Part shown: positions 6,072 through 9,035 of the stretch, one piece after another | How positions within the stretch are numbered: the stretch's first letter is position 1 | Layout: the number at the start of each line of letters is the position of its first letter | Assembly (NCBI GenBank): GCA_031258265.1 | Contig: JAIRNB010000283.1 | Location: 1-9,035, forward strand | DNA length: 9,035 bases | From: Treponema sp. | GTDB lineage: Bacteria > Spirochaetota > Spirochaetia > Treponematales > Breznakiellaceae | Direction of reading: 5' to 3' | Translations under genes and position numbers: made by a program | The notes under the pieces: generated by a model | What the model saw: only the letters and a program-made list of their open reading frames with translations | What the model was told of the DNA's origin: nothing | The model's database searches: none

Positions 6072-6138
6072 CTATTTTTTCCCGCTGTCTTTTTTCCCGC
6101 TGTCTTTTCCAACTATCTTTTCCTGCTATTTTTTCCAG
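6072..6138 (-). repeat. five imperfect tandem A-tract repeats abutting the -35
   Basis: On the minus strand the unit is GGAAAA(A)(A/G)A(T/C)AG plus two variable bases. Five units occupy 6138-6126, 6125-6113, 6112-6100, 6099-6085 and 6084-6072; four are 13 bp and one is 15 bp. The array ends exactly where the -35 candidate starts. It could be a binding array for a regulator, an UP-like A-tract element, or a slippage product. Confidence 0.65.
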
Positions 6139-6163
6139 GGACGGAAATACCAAAACAACGGCA

Positions 6164-6187
6164 ACCGGGTTTTGCAGGAAGCCCGGT
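6164..6187. repeat. inverted repeat ACCGGG/CCCGGT
   Basis: ACCGGG (6164-6169) and CCCGGT (6182-6187) flank a 12-nt spacer. It lies between the flavodoxin terminator and the repeat array upstream of the ATPase promoter. Confidence 0.35.
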
Positions 6188-6193
6188 AATTTC

Positions 6194-6256
6194 AAAATAA
6201 AAAACCGGAGACGCTGTACCGCCATGCGACGCATGGAAAACACAACGCCCCCGGTT
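6194..6256 (-). terminator. long imperfect hairpin with U-tract, probable flavodoxin terminator
   Basis: On the minus strand AACCGG pairs with CCGGTT (6251-6256 with 6203-6208), then CGTTGT with ACAGCG (6242-6247 with 6212-6217), then CCATGC with GCATGG (6231-6236 with 6222-6227) around a 3-nt loop. TTTTTTATTTT follows. It lies about 115 nt after the flavodoxin stop, which is distant but the same strand. Confidence 0.6.
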
Positions 6257-6371
6257 AATGAATGGAGAGGACTGCTGGTATGGGTAACCCAACAGCCGCC
6301 CGGACCTGCCTGGCTGACCGGCAAGACCGGTTTATTGAATCCGCCGAGAGAGGTAGCGGCAAATTCCTAAA
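6257..6371. other. structured 3' untranslated stretch after flavodoxin
   Basis: No gene is credible here. Small nested inverted repeats occur: GCTG/CAGC enclosing TGGG/CCCA (6274-6296), ACCGG/CCGGT (6317-6331) and CCGC/GCGG (about 6341-6359). The stretch would be the 3' UTR of the flavodoxin message. I compared it with common riboswitch cores and found no convincing match. Confidence 0.3.
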
Positions 6372-6818
6372 TTAGGGATTAAGCTCCGCCTTACCGGCAA
6401 GCCGTCTTCCCAGCTCATAACACTTCGTCAGGGCCTCATCATCGGGGGCCAGGTGGGCAATAAGCCCCTCCCCGTCCACAACCGCGCCCAAAGATTTCAT
6501 CCTGTCAACCCAATCCCGCATCCACTGACCGTCCCCCCAGTCATAGGAACCAAAAAGCCCCAGGGCCTTAGCCCCCAGCTCCCCGGAACCCAAACCCGCG
6601 ATAAAGGGCTCCACCTCGTTCTCCTCCAGGACCTCCGCGCCCATGGCAGGACATCCAAAAGCCAGGGCCGCCGCTTCCTTGACCAGCTCCGCGGAAGCTT
6701 CCCCCGGCTGTTTCAGCACCGCTTCGCAGCCCGCATCGCTTACCCCCTGGGCAAGCCGTTTTGCCATGGCCTCCGTATTACCGGTACCGCTCCAATAGAC
6801 GATCAGCACTTTCTTCAT
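6372..6818 (-). CDS. short-chain flavodoxin
   Basis: A 148-aa soluble FMN protein that carries one or two electrons at low potential, often replacing ferredoxin when iron is scarce. MKKVLIVYWSGTGNTEAMAKR opens with the first beta strand and the FMN phosphate loop S-G-T-G-N-T (10-15). ALAFGCPAMGAE supplies the second FMN-contact loop, and FGSYDWGDGQWMRDW (about 89-103) the aromatic loop that stacks on the flavin. Length fits short-chain flavodoxins. ATG 6818 is preferred because AGGAG (6824-6828) sits 5 nt upstream and the protein then starts on the conserved strand. An in-frame GTG at 6878 would add 20 residues without family support. It has its own promoter, an apparent operator, and a leader hairpin (6837-6853) close to the ribosome site. 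Partner enzymes are not in the window. Confidence 0.93.
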   Translation of the reverse strand: MKKVLIVYWSGTGNTEAMAKRLAQGVSDAGCEAVLKQPGEASAELVKEAAALAFGCPAMGAEVLEENEVEPFIAGLGSGELGAKALGLFGSYDWGDGQWMRDWVDRMKSLGAVVDGEGLIAHLAPDDEALTKCYELGRRLAGKAELNP

Positions 6819-6836
6819 GCTCACTCCTATAGCAGA

Positions 6837-6853
6837 GGGCGGAACCGCCGCCC
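6837..6853 (-). promoter_or_regulatory. leader hairpin next to the flavodoxin ribosome site
   Basis: GGGCGG (6837-6842) and CCGCCC (6848-6853) pair around a 5-nt loop, 8 nt upstream of AGGAG. It may influence ribosome access or mRNA stability. No U-tract follows, so it is not a terminator. Confidence 0.35.
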
Positions 6854-6893
6854 CCCAGTCAAACCGGATATTAACCACAACCCTTTTTCAATG

Positions 6894-6933
6894 TGTTAGC
6901 TTATTCTTACAATCTAGTTATACCAAGCTAACA
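6894..6933. promoter_or_regulatory. 9-bp inverted repeat straddling the flavodoxin -10, candidate operator
   Basis: TGTTAGCTT (6894-6902) and AAGCTAACA (6925-6933) are perfect complements with 22 bp between, about 31 bp centre to centre, or three helical turns. One arm lies between the -35 and -10, the other just downstream of the expected start, the layout of a repressor site. GTTAGC recalls part of DtxR/IdeR-type iron boxes, but the match is too partial to name the regulator. Confidence 0.55.
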
Positions 6934-6945
6934 AGTTAATGTCAA
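6917..6945 (-). promoter_or_regulatory. strong sigma-70-type promoter of the flavodoxin gene
   Basis: On the minus strand, TTGACA (complement of 6940-6945), a 17-bp spacer and TATAAC (6917-6922): 11 of 12 consensus positions. Transcription should begin near 6909-6911, leaving a leader of about 92 nt. Confidence 0.8.
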
Positions 6946-6959
6946 CTGAATTTTGAATC

Positions 6960-6997
6960 TTTTTTAAATTTTTTTGCAAAAAAAAGTGATTTTTTTT
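6960..6997. promoter_or_regulatory. phased A/T tracts upstream of the flavodoxin promoter
   Basis: Runs T6 (6960-6965), T7 (6969-6975), A8 (6978-6985) and T8 (6990-6997) have centres about 10, 10 and 12 bp apart, close to one helical turn. Placed about 15-50 bp upstream of the -35, they could act as an UP element or intrinsic bend. A8-GTGA-T8 can also fold back on itself. Confidence 0.45.
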
Positions 6998-7013
6998 GGC
7001 CGGGATTATTATG

Positions 7014-7031
7014 GGGGGGAAGCCTCCCCCC
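7014..7031. repeat. G-run/C-run hairpin
   Basis: GGGGGGA (7014-7020) and TCCCCCC (7025-7031) pair perfectly around AGCC. It lies between the receptor's end and the flavodoxin promoter and might back up receptor termination, but the next minus-strand T8 is about 28 nt further on. Confidence 0.35.
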
Positions 7032-7117
7032 TCGGCCCAGCCCGCCTCGCGGTCTTGGCCTGCCCCCCTCTGCGGGGGCACAGCGCCCTTAGCGCCGGAT
7101 CTGGGAGTTTGCGGGAC

Positions 7118-7158
7118 AAAACCGCCGGGCTGCCCCCGCAACGCCCCCGGCCGGTTTT
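7118..7158 (-). terminator. hairpin overlapping the receptor stop codon, probable terminator
   Basis: On the minus strand, AAAACC pairs with GGTTTT (7153-7158 with 7118-7123) and GCCGGG with CCCGGC (7146-7151 with 7124-7129), with one bulged base at 7152. The stem begins inside the TAA stop (7157-7159). The closing GGTTTT gives only a T4 tail, so it may be weak. Confidence 0.5.
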
Positions 7159-9035
7159 AGAACCTTACCCGGAGCCCGCAGCACAGGGTAAGACCGGGCA
7201 TGTAGTAATCGTTAAAAGATTCATAGGACCGGTTAAGGATGTTGCGGAGGACAAGGAAGGCGGAAAGATTCCCGCTGATCTCCTGGTTGACATGGGCGTT
7301 CAGGAGAAAATAGGGCCGGAGAAGGCCAATATTGGCGGTATCTGTATAACGGAAGCCCTGGTAATGGCCGGAGATCGTCAAAGAACCGGAAGGCCGCCAG
7401 GAAGGGGCCGGAGAAGCCCCCGAAAGCCCGGCTTTCCAGGGAATTTCAACGGAAAAAGCCGCCGAATGTAGGGGCATGTAGGGAATCCGCTTACCGGAGG
7501 AGTAACCGTAACCGTAACTGAGAAGATAACTCAGCAAGGGCTGGTAAGAGAGGGAAAAAACAATTTCTTCAAAGGGCCCCGCCCCGCCGGACAGGGGGCC
7601 AAGGGGAATCTTAAAGCGGGATTTTAGGTCCAGGCCAAAGAAAACCGCCTTCCCCACATTTTCCGGCCTCCATATTCCCCCCGATCCGTACCAATGGATA
7701 GAATCCGCGGTCCACTGGGTAAAAAATGTTCCCTCCAGGTCTATCCGTCCATGGGGCTTCCAACCGGCCCCCAGGTCCAGGCCCCAGCCGTCCTCCGGTT
7801 TCAGGTCCCCGTTACCGTACATTCCGCCCCCCGCCCAGTAGAGGTCCTCGAAATCGGGGAGTTTGAAGCTGCGGAAGTAGTTGTTTTTCAGCCTCAGGGA
7901 AGGGCCGGCTTCCCAGAGGAAACCCAGCTTGGGGACCGGCGTCAGGGTTCCGTCCCCGCCGAAAACCGTCTTCAGCGAGGGGATGATAAGGAACTGCCGG
8001 GGGGCCTGAAATTCCCCGGTGATATAGAGGCCGCCATCATGCCGCCCGTGGAGGCCCATATCGGTGGAATCAAGATGGCTGTAACGGTAGTCCCCCCCCA
8101 GCCGCAGGGTAAGCCAGTCCAGGGAATACCAGGTCCAGCGGTTTATGGCGCTTATAGTGTGGAAGCCGTGGCGGGAAGAAGGGCCGTAAGCCAGACTTTG
8201 CCAGGCATGGCTAAGGGAAGCCTCGACAGACAAGACCGGAAAAGCTTCCCCCAGGACCCTGGGCATGTCCAGCATCAGGTTCTGCCGGGTGGAAAAATCC
8301 CGCTGTTTTTCCGCCGCGCTGGAAATCCCCGAAAGGGGAATATTTTTATCGCCGTAGTACAGACTCCCCCCGGCGATAAACTTTGCGTCCCGGGCCAGGT
8401 TCCGGACCAGGGAAAGGGAAGCCCCCATATCCCAGACCTCGTTGCCCTCCCGGCGGAGGGTTCTGCCGTAGTAATCTTCAAAAAGAAAGTGATTCCCCGC
8501 CCGGTTGGCAAAAAGCCCCGCAGACCAGGAACCCTTTTCCGTGCCCAGACCCAGGGAAAGGGCGGCGCTCTGGCTGTCCGCCAGGTCCTGCCATTGGGGG
8601 CCCTCCCTGCCCTTCCCCGGTTTTTGGTATTTCCCCGGCAGGGCGGCGGTGTTTGAAAAGCTGCCCCCAATCTGTAGTCCCCGTTCCCGCTCTTTTATGG
8701 TGACAATGTTGATAATCCCCCCCAGGGCCCCGGTGACGTTGTACTTGGAATCCGAAGCGCCGTAGATCACCTCGATCCGGTCCACGGCGTTAAGATCGAT
8801 CATGAAAATATCGAAATCCCCGGAGACGGGGGAATTGACGGGGATCCCGTCAATAAGGAAGGCGATCCGCTCCGAATCAAAGCCCCGCAGGTTAATGTCC
8901 GTCTGGTTCCCGTAGGGACCGTAGCGGGTGATCCCCAGATTCAGCTTCTCCTGCAGAAGGACCGCCAGATCCGGCGCGTGGGCCGCCTCTATCTCCTCCC
9001 TGGGGATCACCCTCATCTGCTGGGTAGTTTCCGCG
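7157..9035 (-). CDS. TonB-dependent outer-membrane receptor (5' partial)
   Basis: Outer-membrane gated barrel that imports a scarce ligand such as a siderophore, haem or cobalamin using energy relayed by TonB. The frame is still open at the window edge: six codons (A-E-T-T-Q-Q) precede the first ATG at 9016, so the signal peptide and TonB box lie outside and that ATG is not the real start. About 625 residues are visible. The plug domain fills the first 115 or so: EEIEAAHAPDLAVLLQEKL, then INLRGFDSERIAFLIDGIPVN, then DRIEVIYGA and GALGGIINIVT. A barrel of alternating strands follows, rich in Trp and Tyr, with RNILNRSYESFNDYYMPG near the end and terminal LRVRF, whose last Phe is the usual barrel-assembly signal. 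The ligand cannot be read from sequence. The next gene downstream is a flavodoxin, which fits an iron theme but is not proof. Confidence 0.93.
   Translation of the reverse strand, partial: AETTQQMRVIPREEIEAAHAPDLAVLLQEKLNLGITRYGPYGNQTDINLRGFDSERIAFLIDGIPVNSPVSGDFDIFMIDLNAVDRIEVIYGASDSKYNVTGALGGIINIVTIKERERGLQIGGSFSNTAALPGKYQKPGKGREGPQWQDLADSQSAALSLGLGTEKGSWSAGLFANRAGNHFLFEDYYGRTLRREGNEVWDMGASLSLVRNLARDAKFIAGGSLYYGDKNIPLSGISSAAEKQRDFSTRQNLMLDMPRVLGEAFPVLSVEASLSHAWQSLAYGPSSRHGFHTISAINRWTWYSLDWLTLRLGGDYRYSHLDSTDMGLHGRHDGGLYITGEFQAPRQFLIIPSLKTVFGGDGTLTPVPKLGFLWEAGPSLRLKNNYFRSFKLPDFEDLYWAGGGMYGNGDLKPEDGWGLDLGAGWKPHGRIDLEGTFFTQWTADSIHWYGSGGIWRPENVGKAVFFGLDLKSRFKIPLGPLSGGAGPFEEIVFSLSYQPLLSYLLSYGYGYSSGKRIPYMPLHSAAFSVEIPWKAGLSGASPAPSWRPSGSLTISGHYQGFRYTDTANIGLLRPYFLLNAHVNQEISGNLSAFLVLRNILNRSYESFNDYYMPGLTLCCGLRVRF

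Noticed and set aside
6290..6316. Cobalamin riboswitch-like string (GGACCTGCC) downstream of flavodoxin
   Set aside because: Only part of the B12-box end matches; the other conserved core pieces are missing, and there is no suitable gene in the required direction.
6055..6324. 89-aa minus-strand frame running through the A-tract repeats
   Set aside because: It would start at TTG without a ribosome site; its Lys/Arg/Glu-rich end is only the translated repeat array, and it overlaps a promoter and a terminator.
6914..7141. 75-aa minus-strand frame between the receptor and flavodoxin genes
   Set aside because: It overlaps the flavodoxin promoter and phased A/T tracts, has low-complexity composition and no start signal.
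7694..8656. 320-aa plus-strand frame opposite the receptor
   Set aside because: Pro/Gly-rich antisense shadow of a clear TonB-dependent receptor frame.
1..9035. CRISPR array, tRNA, rRNA or insertion-sequence transposase
   Set aside because: No regularly spaced direct repeats with unique spacers, no tRNA-like cloverleaf or rRNA core, and no transposase motifs were found on either strand by eye.

Overview
The window looks like part of a chromosome from a diderm bacterium. A TonB-dependent outer-membrane receptor at the right edge requires an outer membrane. The moderately GC-rich genes, and intergenic DNA packed with perfect hairpins, would suit a spirochaete such as a host-associated Treponema. 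That taxon is an inference from general resemblance; a diderm Firmicute is possible. All recognisable genes after position 560 lie on the minus strand; only a C-terminal gene fragment at the far left is on the plus strand.

Left part (1-1360) is clearly AT-rich and looks like accessory DNA. It holds the end of a zinc-ribbon protein with a probable terminator, about 340 bp of hairpin-rich DNA without a gene, and a fic (AMPylase) gene broken by two single-A length changes in poly-A runs. The autoinhibitory helix and the catalytic core of this Fic protein now lie in different reading frames. From 1477 to 2952 there is an intact MATE-family multidrug exporter with a short palindrome across its start codon. 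A 475-bp gap (2953-3428) follows, holding several strong palindromes but no credible gene.

The centre (3429-5966) is a compact three-gene operon, read right to left: a 74-aa single-membrane-pass protein resembling DUF6110, a 693-aa P1B-like metal ATPase whose N-terminus is a cysteine-free HMA-like domain, and a 77-aa stand-alone protein of that same domain type. Gaps are 1 nt, then a 4-nt ATGA overlap, so the products are probably made together and work as one membrane metal-transport unit. Upstream lie a TATAAT promoter, five imperfect tandem A-tract repeats abutting its -35 position, and a terminator-like hairpin whose U-tract ends at the first gene's Shine-Dalgarno. This is the best candidate for a little-described system: a metal ATPase with two small accessory proteins and apparent leader control.

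Right part (6372-9035) holds a 148-aa flavodoxin with a near-consensus promoter and an inverted repeat placed like an operator, then most of a TonB-dependent receptor that runs off the window. Receptor, flavodoxin and ATPase share a possible metal-homeostasis theme, but no metal can be named from sequence alone.

Across several intergenic stretches the hairpins share one core, C-G(A/G)A-G, the unusually stable GNA-triloop type. This recurring structure is not explained by any gene here.
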